Shown here: one piece after another, positions 20,315 through 28,979 of the stretch | How the letters are laid out: each line of letters starts with the position of its first letter | Position numbering within the stretch: the stretch's first letter is position 1 | NCBI RefSeq assembly: GCF_000759835.1 | Contig: NZ_BBNB01000002.1 | Coordinates: 62,001 to 126,000, forward strand | Direction: 5' to 3' | From: Citrobacter sedlakii NBRC 105722 | Lineage (GTDB): Bacteria > Pseudomonadota > Gammaproteobacteria > Enterobacterales > Enterobacteriaceae | Length of the DNA: 64,000 bases | Position numbers and translations under genes: made by a program | The notes under the pieces: generated by a model | Databases searched by the model: none | What the model was told of the DNA's origin: nothing | What the model saw: the letters and a program-made list of their open reading frames with translations, nothing else

Positions 20315-20320
20315 TTTAAT
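20315..20320 (+). promoter_or_regulatory. Putative -10 element of pflE-pflF
   Basis: TTTAAT, one mismatch from TATAAT. It predicts a start near 20327 and so places the FNR box at -41.5. No -35 is needed at such a promoter. Confidence 0.45.
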
Positions 20321-20347
20321 CTTTATACGAAACAAGTGAGGCCGGTT

Positions 20348-21247
20348 ATGATTTTTAATATTCAGCGTTATTCAACCCACGATGGTCCCGGCATCCGCAC
20401 CGTCGTGTTCCTGAAGGGCTGCTCGCTGGGCTGTCGCTGGTGCCAGAATCCGGAAAGCCGGTCGCGCACGCCGGATCTGCTGTTTGATCCGCGCCTGTGT
20501 CTGGAGGGCTGCCAGCTGTGCGCCCAGGCTGCGCCAGCCGTGATCGAACGCGCGCTGAATGGCCTTGTGATCCACCGTGAAAATCTTACCGAAAAACAGC
20601 TCGCCGCGCTGAACGATTGCTGTCCGACTCAGGCCCTGACGGTTTGTGGCGAAGAACAGAACGTGGACGACATTATGGCTACCGTGCTGCGCGACAAACC
20701 CTTTTACGATCGCAGCGGCGGCGGCATCACCCTTTCCGGCGGCGAACCCTTTATGCAACCGGCGCTTGCCGCTTCGCTGTTGAAAGCCAGCCATGAAGCA
20801 GGGATCCATACCGCAGTTGAAACCTGCCTGCATGTCCCGTGGAAGTACATTGCGCCTTCGCTGGAATACGTTGATTTATTCCTCGCCGATTTGAAGCACG
20901 TCGCCGAGGCGCCGTTCAAACAGTGGACCGATGGCAGCGCCGCGCGGGTGCTGGACAACCTGAAGCGGGTCGCGGCGGCGGGTAAACAGATGATTATCCG
21001 CGTCCCATTGATTCAGGGATTTAACGCCGACAAAGAAGCGATCGAAGCCATCACCGATTTTGCCGCCGACACGCTGCGCGTTCGCGAAATTCACTTTCTG
21101 CCCTATCACACGCTGGGCATCAACAAATATCACTTACTCAATCAACCCTACAACGCGCCGGAAAAACCGCTGGATGCGCCAGAACTGCTTGCCTATGCGC
21201 AGCAGTACGCCTGCGCGAAAGGTTTAACCGCGACTTTACGAGGATAG
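20348..21247 (+). CDS. pflE: Glycyl radical enzyme activase PflE (YbiY)
   Basis: 299-residue radical-SAM activase that abstracts hydrogen from the radical glycine of PflF. The SAM cluster motif Cys25-x3-Cys29-x2-Cys32 is in [15 protein letters not shown] cysteine-rich insert (CLEGCQLC and later [13 protein letters not shown]) provides ligands for auxiliary iron-sulfur clusters, as in activases of glycerol-dehydratase-like enzymes and unlike the short PflA. The SGGEPFMQP motif follows. ATG at 20348 is chosen for the family start [15 protein letters not shown]; the longer frame would begin upstream of the likely transcription start. The pflF start lies five bases downstream. Confidence 0.93.
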   Translation: MIFNIQRYSTHDGPGIRTVVFLKGCSLGCRWCQNPESRSRTPDLLFDPRLCLEGCQLCAQAAPAVIERALNGLVIHRENLTEKQLAALNDCCPTQALTVCGEEQNVDDIMATVLRDKPFYDRSGGGITLSGGEPFMQPALAASLLKASHEAGIHTAVETCLHVPWKYIAPSLEYVDLFLADLKHVAEAPFKQWTDGSAARVLDNLKRVAAAGKQMIIRVPLIQGFNADKEAIEAITDFAADTLRVREIHFLPYHTLGINKYHLLNQPYNAPEKPLDAPELLAYAQQYACAKGLTATLRG

Positions 21248-21251
21248 CCCT

Positions 21252-23684
21252 ATGACGCAACTGAAACTGGACACGCTCAGCGAACGCATTAAAGCGCACA
21301 AAACCGCGCTGGTGCATATCGTTAAACCGCCGGTATGTACCGAACGCGCACAGCACTATACCGAAATGTACAAACAGCATCTCGACAAACCGATTCCGGT
21401 ACGCCGCGCGCTGGCGCTGGCGCACCACCTGGCGGAACGCACCATCTGGATCAAGCACGACGAGCTGATCATCGGCAACCAGGCGAGCGAAGTGCGCGCC
21501 GCGCCGATCTTCCCGGAATATACCGTCTCGTGGATTGAAAAAGAAATTGACGACCTGGCGGACAGACCGGGCGCGGGCTTCGCAGTCAGCGAAGAGAATA
21601 AGCGCGTGCTGCATGAAGTCTGCCCGTGGTGGCGAGGCCAGACCGTACAGGATCGCTGCTACGGGATGTTTACCGATGAACAAAAAGCGCTGCTGGAAAC
21701 CGGCATCATCAAAGCCGAAGGCAATATGACCTCCGGCGACGCGCATCTGGCGGTGAATTTCCCGCTGCTTCTGGAAAAAGGGCTCGACGGTCTGCGTGAC
21801 AAAGTGGCGGAACGTCGTTCACGCATTAACCTCACCGTCCTTGACGATCTGCACGGCGAACAGTTCCTGAAAGCCATTGATATCGTGCTGGTTGCCGTCA
21901 GCGATCATATCGCGCGTTTCGCTGAGCTGGCGCGTAAAATGGCCAGTGAAGAAACCCGCGAGAGCCGCCGCACGGAGCTACTGACGATGGCGGAGAACTG
22001 CGACGTCATCGCCCATCAGCCGCCGCAAACGTTCTGGCAGGCGCTCCAGCTGTGCTACTTCATTCAACTGATTCTGCAAATTGAGTCTAACGGTCACTCC
22101 GTCTCGTTTGGCCGTATGGATCAGTACCTTTATCCGTATTACCGCCGCGACGTGGAGCTGGACCAGAGCCTGGATCGCGAGCATGCCATCGAGCTGCTGC
22201 ACAGCTGCTGGCTCAAGCTGCTGGAGGTGAACAAGATCCGCTCCGGCTCGCACTCTAAAGCCTCGGCGGGCAGCCCGCTGTACCAGAACGTGACCATTGG
22301 CGGTCAGAATCTGGTTAACGGCCAGCCGATGGATGCGGTGAACCCGCTCTCTTATGCCATTCTGGAATCCTGCGGTCGTCTGCGCTCTACCCAGCCGAAT
22401 CTGAGCGTGCGTTATCACGCCGGTATGAGCAACGACTTCCTCGATGCCTGCGTGCAGGTGATCCGCTGCGGATTCGGGATGCCCGCCTTTAACAATGATG
22501 AAATTGTCATTCCCGAATTCATTAAGCTCGGTATTGAACCGCAGGACGCCTACGATTACGCGGCGATTGGCTGCATCGAAACCGCCGTTGGCGGCAAATG
22601 GGGCTATCGCTGCACCGGAATGAGCTTCATCAATTTTGCCCGCGTCATGCTGGCGGCGCTGGAAGGCGGCCGCGACGCCACCAGCGGCAAGGTGTTCCTG
22701 CCGCAGGAAAAAGCGCTCTCTGCCGGTAACTTCACGGATTTCGACGACGTGATGGCGGCCTGGGATACCCAGATTCGTTACTACACGCGTAAATCGATCG
22801 AAATTGAGTACGTTGTCGACACCATGCTGGAGGAGAATGTGCACGATATCCTCTGTTCAGCGCTGGTGGATGACTGTATCGAACGCGCGAAAAGCATCAA
22901 GCAGGGCGGCGCGAAGTATGACTGGGTGTCCGGTTTACAGGTGGGCATTGCCAACCTCGGCAACAGCCTGGCGGCGGTGAAGAAACTGGTGTTTGAACAA
23001 GGCGTAATTGGTCAACAACAGTTGGCGGCCGCGCTGGCGGCAGATTTCGATGGCCTGACCCACGAGCAACTGCGCCAGCGTTTAATCAACGGCGCGCCGA
23101 AATACGGTAACGATGATGATTCCGTCGATACCCTGCTGGCACGCGCCTATCAGACCTATATCGACGAACTGAAGCAATACCATAACCCACGCTATGGACG
23201 CGGCCCGGTTGGCGGTAACTATTACGCAGGGACGTCATCTATTTCCGCAAATGTGCCGTTTGGCGCGGCGACGATGGCAACTCCGGATGGCCGAAAAGCC
23301 CATACGCCGCTGGCGGAAGGGGCAAGCCCGGCCTCCGGTACCGACCACCTTGGGCCAACCGCGGTGATTGGCTCCGTCGGTAAACTGCCGACCGGTTCGA
23401 TTCTTGGCGGCGTATTGCTGAACCAGAAGCTGAATCCAGCCACGCTGGAGAATGAATCCGACAAGCAGAAGCTGATGATCCTGCTGCGTACCTTCTTTGA
23501 GGATCACAAGGGCTGGCATATTCAGTACAACATTGTCTCCCGTGAAACGCTGCTGGAGGCGAAGAAACATCCGGATCAGTATCGCGATCTGGTGGTGCGA
23601 GTGGCTGGCTATTCCGCCTTCTTTACCGCCCTCTCACCGGATGCGCAGGACGATATCATCGCCCGTACCGAGCATATGTTGTAA
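21252..23684 (+). CDS. pflF: Glycyl radical enzyme PflF (YbiW), lyase/dehydratase-like
   Basis: 810-residue glycyl radical enzyme. The radical site is Gly786 in VVRVAGYSAFF and the thiyl residue is Cys441 in GCIETAVGG. True pyruvate formate-lyase has two adjacent cysteines here; a single Cys followed by x-Glu443 is the pattern of dehydratase/lyase subfamilies (glycerol dehydratase, choline lyase), so formate-lyase activity is unlikely. As I recall, E. coli YbiW was recently assigned as 1,5-anhydroglucitol-6-phosphate lyase, opening the ring to 1-deoxyfructose 6-phosphate. It is co-transcribed with its activase pflE and adjacent to the fsaA aldolase, which fits. Confidence 0.94.
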   Translation: MTQLKLDTLSERIKAHKTALVHIVKPPVCTERAQHYTEMYKQHLDKPIPVRRALALAHHLAERTIWIKHDELIIGNQASEVRAAPIFPEYTVSWIEKEIDDLADRPGAGFAVSEENKRVLHEVCPWWRGQTVQDRCYGMFTDEQKALLETGIIKAEGNMTSGDAHLAVNFPLLLEKGLDGLRDKVAERRSRINLTVLDDLHGEQFLKAIDIVLVAVSDHIARFAELARKMASEETRESRRTELLTMAENCDVIAHQPPQTFWQALQLCYFIQLILQIESNGHSVSFGRMDQYLYPYYRRDVELDQSLDREHAIELLHSCWLKLLEVNKIRSGSHSKASAGSPLYQNVTIGGQNLVNGQPMDAVNPLSYAILESCGRLRSTQPNLSVRYHAGMSNDFLDACVQVIRCGFGMPAFNNDEIVIPEFIKLGIEPQDAYDYAAIGCIETAVGGKWGYRCTGMSFINFARVMLAALEGGRDATSGKVFLPQEKALSAGNFTDFDDVMAAWDTQIRYYTRKSIEIEYVVDTMLEENVHDILCSALVDDCIERAKSIKQGGAKYDWVSGLQVGIANLGNSLAAVKKLVFEQGVIGQQQLAAALAADFDGLTHEQLRQRLINGAPKYGNDDDSVDTLLARAYQTYIDELKQYHNPRYGRGPVGGNYYAGTSSISANVPFGAATMATPDGRKAHTPLAEGASPASGTDHLGPTAVIGSVGKLPTGSILGGVLLNQKLNPATLENESDKQKLMILLRTFFEDHKGWHIQYNIVSRETLLEAKKHPDQYRDLVVRVAGYSAFFTALSPDAQDDIIARTEHML

Positions 23685-23693
23685 TGCGCTTCT

Positions 23694-23767
23694 GGCCGGA
23701 GAATACGCGTAAGCGTTGCCGTCCGGCCTTATCCTCCTGTCGCCGGAGCGGCTTGCGCTTCTCCGGC
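23694..23767. repeat. Pair of REP-like hairpins after pflF
   Basis: Two GC-rich stems in tandem: GGCCGGA/TCCGGCC (23694-23700 with 23722-23728) and GCCGGAG/CTCCGGC (23742-23748 with 23761-23767). They form a small BIME-like unit at the 3' end of pflE-pflF; the second may terminate transcription weakly. Confidence 0.65.
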
Positions 23768-23773
23768 CTGTTG

Positions 23774-23786
23774 CTTTCATTCGAAA
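23774..23786. promoter_or_regulatory. Shared palindromic operator, copy 2 (ybiV)
   Basis: CTTTCATTCGAAA, identical over 13 bases to the copy ahead of pflE, 71 bases before the ybiV start. A possible promoter (TTTGTG at 23791-23796, TATTAA at 23813-23818) lies just downstream. Confidence 0.55.
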
Positions 23787-23856
23787 TAAATTTGTGGTTT
23801 CGGTCACATTGTTATTAAAATGTTTCTGGTCGCAGTTTTGAGCCAGGAGCACTTAT

Positions 23857-24672
23857 ATGACAGTCAACGTTATCGTCACCGATATGGACGGTACGTTTCT
23901 TGATGACGCCAAAAAGTACGATCGTACCCGCTTTATGGCCCAGTATCAGGAACTCAAAAAACGTAATATTGAGTTTGTCGTCGCCAGCGGCAATCAGTAT
24001 TACCAGCTCATCTCTTTCTTTCCTGAACTCAAGGATGAAATCAGTTTCGTGGCCGAAAACGGCGCGCTGGTGTTTGAGCATGGCAAGCAGCTTTTTCATG
24101 GCGAACTGACCCGTCACGAATCACGCATTGTGATCGGCGAACTGCTAAAAGATAAGCAACTCAACTTTGTGGCCTGCGGTCTGCAAAGCGCTTATGTAAG
24201 TGAAAACGCCCCCGAAGAGTTTGTCGCTTTAATGTCAAAACATTACCATCGCCTGAAGCCAGTTAAGGACTATCACGACATTGACGACGTGCTGTTCAAG
24301 TTTTCGCTGAACCTGGCGGACGAGCAGATCCCTCTGGTGATGGATGCGTTACATACCTCGCTTGACGGCATAATGAAGCCAGTGACCAGCGGTTTTGGCT
24401 TTATTGATTTAATTATTCCGGGTTTGCATAAAGCCAACGGTATCTCCCGCCTGCTGAAACGCTGGGCGCTGTCGCCAAAAAACGTGGTGGCGATAGGCGA
24501 CAGCGGTAACGATGCCGAAATGCTCAAAATGGCGGGCTATTCTTTTGCCATGACCAATGCCGCCGACAGCATCAAAGCCCTCTCCCGCTACCGCACCGAT
24601 GACAATAACCATCAGGGCGCGCTAAACGTCATTCAGGCCGTTCTGGATAATACCGCCCCTTTCAACGCCTGA
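23857..24672 (+). CDS. ybiV: HAD-family sugar phosphatase YbiV
   Basis: 271-residue HAD superfamily IIB (Cof-type) phosphatase. Motif I is VTDMDGTFL with the nucleophile Asp near residue 8 and the acid Asp two residues on; motif II is in VVASGNQ; motif IV is [15 protein letters not shown]2B cap domain between about residues 85 and 190 sets specificity. E. coli YbiV (SupH) dephosphorylates small sugar phosphates, best described for ribose 5-phosphate, glucose 6-phosphate and fructose 1-phosphate. The shared operator upstream suggests it serves the FsaA-PflF module, perhaps by releasing a phosphorylated intermediate. Confidence 0.93.
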   Translation: MTVNVIVTDMDGTFLDDAKKYDRTRFMAQYQELKKRNIEFVVASGNQYYQLISFFPELKDEISFVAENGALVFEHGKQLFHGELTRHESRIVIGELLKDKQLNFVACGLQSAYVSENAPEEFVALMSKHYHRLKPVKDYHDIDDVLFKFSLNLADEQIPLVMDALHTSLDGIMKPVTSGFGFIDLIIPGLHKANGISRLLKRWALSPKNVVAIGDSGNDAEMLKMAGYSFAMTNAADSIKALSRYRTDDNNHQGALNVIQAVLDNTAPFNA

Positions 24673-24737
24673 TCCCACATGCCGGAGCCCTGCGCTCCGG
24701 TTCTCCAGCGTCACCCTAAGCATTCAATTTTTTAAAC

Positions 24738-24765
24738 TTGCATTAACCTATTTATAACTTATAGT
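24738..24765 (+). promoter_or_regulatory. Putative ybiU promoter
   Basis: TTGCAT (24738-24743) and TATAGT (24760-24765) are separated by 16 bases. The predicted start near 24772 places the shared operator copy at about +15 to +27, where a bound repressor would block elongation. Confidence 0.45.
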
Positions 24766-24786
24766 GTCATTTGTAATTTAAATAAG

Positions 24787-24799
24787 TTTCGAATGAAAG
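24787..24799. promoter_or_regulatory. Shared palindromic operator, copy 3, inverted (ybiU)
   Basis: TTTCGAATGAAAG on the plus strand is the exact reverse complement of the 13-base element found at pflE and ybiV. It ends 15 bases before the ybiU ATG. Three exact copies within 4.5 kb, each in a promoter region, are unlikely to be chance. Confidence 0.6.
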
Positions 24800-24814
24800 T
24801 TATGCGAGGTAGTT

Positions 24815-26077
24815 ATGGCCTTTATATTTACAAGCGAGACGTTACCTGTCGATCACAAAGCGGCGATCCGCCAGATGAAAAAAGAACTGCGCGCGCAGCT
24901 GGGTGACGTACAACGACTCTTTAATCAATTGAGTGATGCCCTCGCTACCCGGGTAGCCGAGATCAATGACCTTAAAGCGCGGGGAGCAGCAGTCTGGCCT
25001 GAGTTGACATATACGGACCTCAACGCGGGCAAGATCACTGCAGAGCAGCGCGAACTCATCAAACGGCGCGGTTGCGCGGTAATTAAAGGCCATTTCCCTC
25101 GTCAGCAGGCGCTTGACTGGGATCAGTCCATGCTCAACTACCTCGACCGCAATCACTTTGATGACGTGTATAAAGGTCCGGGGGACAACTTCTTCGGGAC
25201 GCTGTCCGCCTCCCGCCCGGAGATCTTTCCGATCTACTGGTCTCAGGCGCAGATGCAGGCCCGACAAAGTGAAGAGATGGCAAACGTTCAGTCTTTCCTT
25301 AACCGGCTGTGGACATTTGCCCGTGACGGTAAGCAGTGGTTTGACCCGGACGTCAGCGTGATTTATCCGGACCGCATTCGTCGTCGTCCACCGGGAACCA
25401 CGTCGAAAGGGCTTGGCGCGCATACCGATTCCGGCGCACTGGAACGCTGGCTGCTCCCAGCCTATCAGCGCGTCTTCGCCAACGTGTTTAACGGTAATCT
25501 GGCGAAATACGATCCGTGGGATGCGGCATACCGTACCGACGTGGAAGAATATACCGTCGATAACACCACAAAATGCTCGGTCTTCCGCACCTTCCAGGGC
25601 TGGACAGCGTTGTCCGATATGCTTCCGGGTCAAGGTTTACTGCATGTGGTCCCCATTCCTGAAGCGATGGCATATCTCCTGCTGCGTCCGCTGCTGGACG
25701 ATGTACCAGACGATGAACTGTGCGGCGTGGCGCCCGGCAGGGTACTGCCCGTGTCAGAACAGTGGCATCCGCTGTTGATGGAGGCGCTGACCAGTATTCC
25801 GCAACTCGAAGCCGGGGACTCCGTCTGGTGGCATTGCGACGTAATCCACGCTGTCGCCCCGGTCGAAAACCAGCAGGGCTGGGGAAACGTGATGTATATT
25901 CCCGCCGCGCCCATGTGCGAAAAGAATCTGGCGTACGCGCACACGGTAAGAGCCGCCCTGGAGAAAGGCGCATCCCCGGGAGATTTCCCACGTGAAGATT
26001 ATGAAATGAACTGGGAAGGCCGCTTTACGCTGAATGATTTGAATATTCACGGCAAACGGGCGTTGGGAATGGTTTAA
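24815..26077 (+). CDS. ybiU: YbiU, DUF1479 putative Fe(II)/2-oxoglutarate oxygenase
   Basis: 420-residue protein of the DUF1479 family, predicted to fold as a double-stranded beta-helix dioxygenase. The metal facial triad is plausibly His203-Thr-Asp205 (GLGAHTDSGALERW) and His345 (CDVIHAVAP); an Arg/Lys-rich stretch RIRRRPPGTTSKG precedes the HxD. The N-terminal 60 residues look like a helical extension. No substrate has been shown, to my knowledge. It shares its operator with pflE and ybiV, which is odd for an oxygen-using enzyme next to an oxygen-sensitive one; it may salvage the same substrate in air. Confidence 0.88.
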   Translation: MAFIFTSETLPVDHKAAIRQMKKELRAQLGDVQRLFNQLSDALATRVAEINDLKARGAAVWPELTYTDLNAGKITAEQRELIKRRGCAVIKGHFPRQQALDWDQSMLNYLDRNHFDDVYKGPGDNFFGTLSASRPEIFPIYWSQAQMQARQSEEMANVQSFLNRLWTFARDGKQWFDPDVSVIYPDRIRRRPPGTTSKGLGAHTDSGALERWLLPAYQRVFANVFNGNLAKYDPWDAAYRTDVEEYTVDNTTKCSVFRTFQGWTALSDMLPGQGLLHVVPIPEAMAYLLLRPLLDDVPDDELCGVAPGRVLPVSEQWHPLLMEALTSIPQLEAGDSVWWHCDVIHAVAPVENQQGWGNVMYIPAAPMCEKNLAYAHTVRAALEKGASPGDFPREDYEMNWEGRFTLNDLNIHGKRALGMV

Positions 26078-26093
26078 TACTTACCCTCAATCA

Positions 26094-26134
26094 TTCCGGT
26101 TTTCTTCCCGCAGAAAGAAAACCGGAACGCTTTT
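26094..26134. terminator. Strong terminator between ybiU and the converging gene
   Basis: A 13-base perfect stem (TTCCGGTTTTCTT at 26094-26106 with AAGAAAACCGGAA at 26115-26127), followed by CGC and a short T run. The A/T-rich stem flanks let it work in both directions for the converging genes. Confidence 0.8.
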
Positions 26135-26987
26135 AATTGACGGAAACCCCGGCCAGTTTCCACTGTTCGTTTTCTTTGTACATAGTGACGGTAATCACCC
26201 CCGGCGCGCCATTCCTGAACGTGACTTTGCCCGACAAGGTTCCGACATTGTCGGCAACGCTAATGCTATTAAATGAATAATCGTCAATTTCAGAGAAGTT
26301 AATGGCTTTCGTCGCCTGAATAAATTCCTCTTCCGTCATTTTCCGCTGAATAGCATGGGCGCTCGCCCGCCAGGCTTCACCATATTGCTCATTGCGCAGC
26401 AGATCGATTTCCGCACGGGCAGCCTCTTTTACTCCGCCCAACGAAACGAAGAGGATTGAAGCGATACCCACGACGACGAGCAATATTGCGCCAATGACGC
26501 CTGCGACAACATATTTTCTTTTTTTCTTGTCTGCCAGAATGCCCTGTACCTGCCAACCGGCATTACGGACGATGTCGAAGACGGGATCCATTATTTCTGT
26601 TGAGACAAATGTATAACCATAAATTTTGCCCACGCTGCCATCTTCTTTGACGCCCCAGGCACTACCCGTAGAGAATTCCAGTCGCTTACCGAGATGCGCT
26701 GACTTGCCAAACGTAAAACCGCCAGCATTAGCATTCCATTCCACGTCGGTGGATGTCTCGCGATAGCGAACCTGTTTTTTGCGTTCATCGAAAAACAGCC
26801 GTAGCTCGTACTGTTTCTTCAGACCTGCTTTGCCTAAAATTTCCTGCCATTTGGCATCCACAATATTCCATGTGGCAACGATTTCATTGCCCTCTTCCTG
26901 AAGAATAAACGGCCTGTCGTTGTTGGCATTCAGGTTTAATAACTGTGTTTTAAGCGTAGCTAAAGAGACCGTTACTGGCTGATTCAT
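26133..26987 (-). CDS. Unrecognised one-pass inner-membrane protein
   Basis: 284 residues; I do not recognise the family. Residues 1-155 form a polar, beta-rich cytoplasmic domain (segments such as YELRLFFDERKKQVRYRET and GKIYGYTFVSTEIMDPVFDIV). A KKKRK positive patch precedes one membrane helix at about 159-183, which puts the C-terminus in the periplasm. Residues 190-284 resemble an NTF2-like/DUF4864-type domain (AWRASAHAIQRKMTEEEFIQ, then paired strands ending EQWKLAGVSVN). Start at 26987 is set by GGGAAGAAAG ahead of MNQPVTVSL. It sits between ybiU and ybiT, where E. coli has no such gene as I recall. Function unknown. Confidence 0.75.
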   Translation of the reverse strand: MNQPVTVSLATLKTQLLNLNANNDRPFILQEEGNEIVATWNIVDAKWQEILGKAGLKKQYELRLFFDERKKQVRYRETSTDVEWNANAGGFTFGKSAHLGKRLEFSTGSAWGVKEDGSVGKIYGYTFVSTEIMDPVFDIVRNAGWQVQGILADKKKRKYVVAGVIGAILLVVVGIASILFVSLGGVKEAARAEIDLLRNEQYGEAWRASAHAIQRKMTEEEFIQATKAINFSEIDDYSFNSISVADNVGTLSGKVTFRNGAPGVITVTMYKENEQWKLAGVSVN

Positions 26988-27121
26988 TCTTTCTTCCCTG
27001 TCCTTGTTAAAATAAACGGGAAGCATCTTAGCCGGAATGTCGGCCACATTTCATCACTTGTGACACGCTTTCAGATTAACACCACAGCAGGGATTAATGG
27101 TTTATTTCTCTGTATTTCGCG

Positions 27122-27148
27122 CGACAGGCGCATTAGCTGCGCCTGTCG
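27122..27148. terminator. Hairpin downstream of ybiT
   Basis: Ten-base perfect stem CGACAGGCGC/GCGCCTGTCG with a seven-base loop, 20 bases past the ybiT stop. No T tract follows in the ybiT direction, so it may work as a rho-independent-like pause or a 3' end stabiliser. Confidence 0.45.
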
Positions 27149-27168
27149 TGTGAAAGATGACGGGAAAA

Positions 27169-28761
27169 CTATTCGATACCTTTGCTGCGAAGGTAGTCTT
27201 CATAACTTCCGCTAAAGTCGATGACGCGTTCCGGCGTAATTTCCAGCACGCGGGTCGCCAGCGAGCTAACGAATTCGCGGTCGTGGGAAACGAAGATCAG
27301 GGTGCCCTGATACATCTCCAGCGCCATATTGAGCGACTCGATAGACTCCATATCCAGGTGGTTCGTCGGTTCGTCCATGATCAGAATATTAGGCTTCTGC
27401 ATCATCAACTTACCAAACAGCATCCGCCCCTTCTCGCCACCGGAGAGCACTTTTGCCGGCTTTTTGATATCGTCCTGGCTGAACAGCAGACGCCCCAGAA
27501 TGCTGCGCACCGCCTGCTCATCGTCGCCTTCCTGTTTCCACTGGCTCATCCATTCGAACACCGTCAGATCGTTTTCGAATTCATATTCGTGATCCTGCGC
27601 GTAATACCCTATGCGCGCATTTTCAGACCATTTCACGGTGCCGTTGTCCGCTTCCAGATCGCCGACCAGCGTTTTCAGTAGGGTGGATTTACCGACGCCG
27701 TTGGTGCCGAGCACCGCCAACTTCTCGCCCACTTCCAGCAGCAGGTTAACGCCTTTAAACAGCGGACCGTTGTCAAACCCTTTGCTGAGGGCTTCCACTT
27801 CCAGCGCGTTACGGAACAGTTTCTTGTCCTGCTCGAAGCGGATGAACGGGTTCTGACGGCTTGACGCTTTGACTTCATCGAGTTTGATTTTATCAATCTG
27901 ACGGGCGCGGGACGTGGCCTGACGTGATTTTGACGCGTTAGCGCTAAAGCGGCTGACAAAAGACTGCAGCTCGGCAATTTGCGCTTTTTTCTTGGCATTA
28001 TCGGCGAGCAGGCGTTCACGCGCCTGGGTCGCGGCAGTCATATACTCATCGTAGTTGCCGGGATATACGCGCAGTTCGCCGTAGTCCAGATCCGCCATGT
28101 GAGTGCAGACCATATTCAGGAAGTGACGGTCATGCGAAATGATGATCATGGTGCTATCGCGGTCGTTGAGCACCTGTTCCAGCCAGCGAATGGTATCGAT
28201 ATCCAGGTTGTTGGTCGGTTCGTCGAGCAGCAGAATATCCGGATCGGAGAACAGCGCCTGCGCCAGCAGCACGCGCAGCTTCCAGCCTGGCGCGACTTCG
28301 CTCATCGGGCCGTAGTGCTGTTCTACGGGGATACCCACGCCGAGCAGCAGTTCACCGGCGCGCGCTTCCGCGGAATAGCCGTCCATCTCGCCATACTTCA
28401 CTTCCAGATCGGCCACCTTGTAGCCGTCTTCTTCGCTCATTTCAGGCAGCGCGTAAATGCGATCGCGCTCCTGCTTCACTTCCCACAGCTCGCCGTGACC
28501 CATGATCACGGTATCAAGCACCGTGAATTCTTCAAAGGCAAACTGATCCTGGCGCAGTTTACCGATCCGCTCGTTGGGATCGAGAGACACGTTGCCGAGC
28601 GTCGGCTCAAGATCGCCGCCGAGGATCTTCATAAAGGTGGATTTACCGCTACCGTTGGCGCCAATCAGGCCGTAACGGTTGCCGCCGCCAAACTTGACGG
28701 AAATGTTTTCGAACAGCGGCTTACTGCCGAACTGCATGGTGACGTTACTGGAAACTAACAC
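27169..28761 (-). CDS. ybiT: ABC-F type ribosome-associated ATPase YbiT
   Basis: 530-residue soluble ABC-F protein with two ABC domains: Walker [10 protein letters not shown] and GTNGVGKST, Walker [13 protein letters not shown] and [12 protein letters not shown], and signature LSGGEKGR in domain 2. The linker (about residues 240-310) has the charged helical P-site tRNA-interaction motif with [25 protein letters not shown]. There are no membrane segments. ABC-F proteins act in the ribosomal E site to rescue or tune translation; YbiT is one of four E. coli paralogues with EttA, Uup and YheS. Length and sequence match E. coli closely. Divergent from ldtB. Confidence 0.96.
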   Translation of the reverse strand: MLVSSNVTMQFGSKPLFENISVKFGGGNRYGLIGANGSGKSTFMKILGGDLEPTLGNVSLDPNERIGKLRQDQFAFEEFTVLDTVIMGHGELWEVKQERDRIYALPEMSEEDGYKVADLEVKYGEMDGYSAEARAGELLLGVGIPVEQHYGPMSEVAPGWKLRVLLAQALFSDPDILLLDEPTNNLDIDTIRWLEQVLNDRDSTMIIISHDRHFLNMVCTHMADLDYGELRVYPGNYDEYMTAATQARERLLADNAKKKAQIAELQSFVSRFSANASKSRQATSRARQIDKIKLDEVKASSRQNPFIRFEQDKKLFRNALEVEALSKGFDNGPLFKGVNLLLEVGEKLAVLGTNGVGKSTLLKTLVGDLEADNGTVKWSENARIGYYAQDHEYEFENDLTVFEWMSQWKQEGDDEQAVRSILGRLLFSQDDIKKPAKVLSGGEKGRMLFGKLMMQKPNILIMDEPTNHLDMESIESLNMALEMYQGTLIFVSHDREFVSSLATRVLEITPERVIDFSGSYEDYLRSKGIE

Positions 28762-28911
28762 GGACGTATCCTAAAGAAGATGTGACAAACCGCGCATTAT
28801 GCCACAAGTCTTCAATAAGATCCCGCCCTGCGGTAAACGGCGACGCGTTAAACCGGGGGAAAAAAATGTGATTTCGTACACATCTGAATTCCCTGTTAGC
28901 GGGAATGCACA

Positions 28912-28917
28912 TATAAT
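28912..28917 (+). promoter_or_regulatory. Probable -10 element of ldtB
   Basis: Consensus TATAAT 63 bases before the ldtB start. The hexamer 17 bases upstream (TTCCCT near 28889) is a weak -35. Confidence 0.5.
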
Positions 28918-28979
28918 GCGCTCCCAACACTACAGAATTCTCAACCCAACAGCCTGCCAGGCATTGAATCTCGCATAAC

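Noticed and set aside
21252-23684. Reading PflF as a pyruvate formate-lyase
   Set aside because: The active site has one cysteine followed by x-Glu (GCIE), not the adjacent cysteine pair needed for formate-lyase chemistry.
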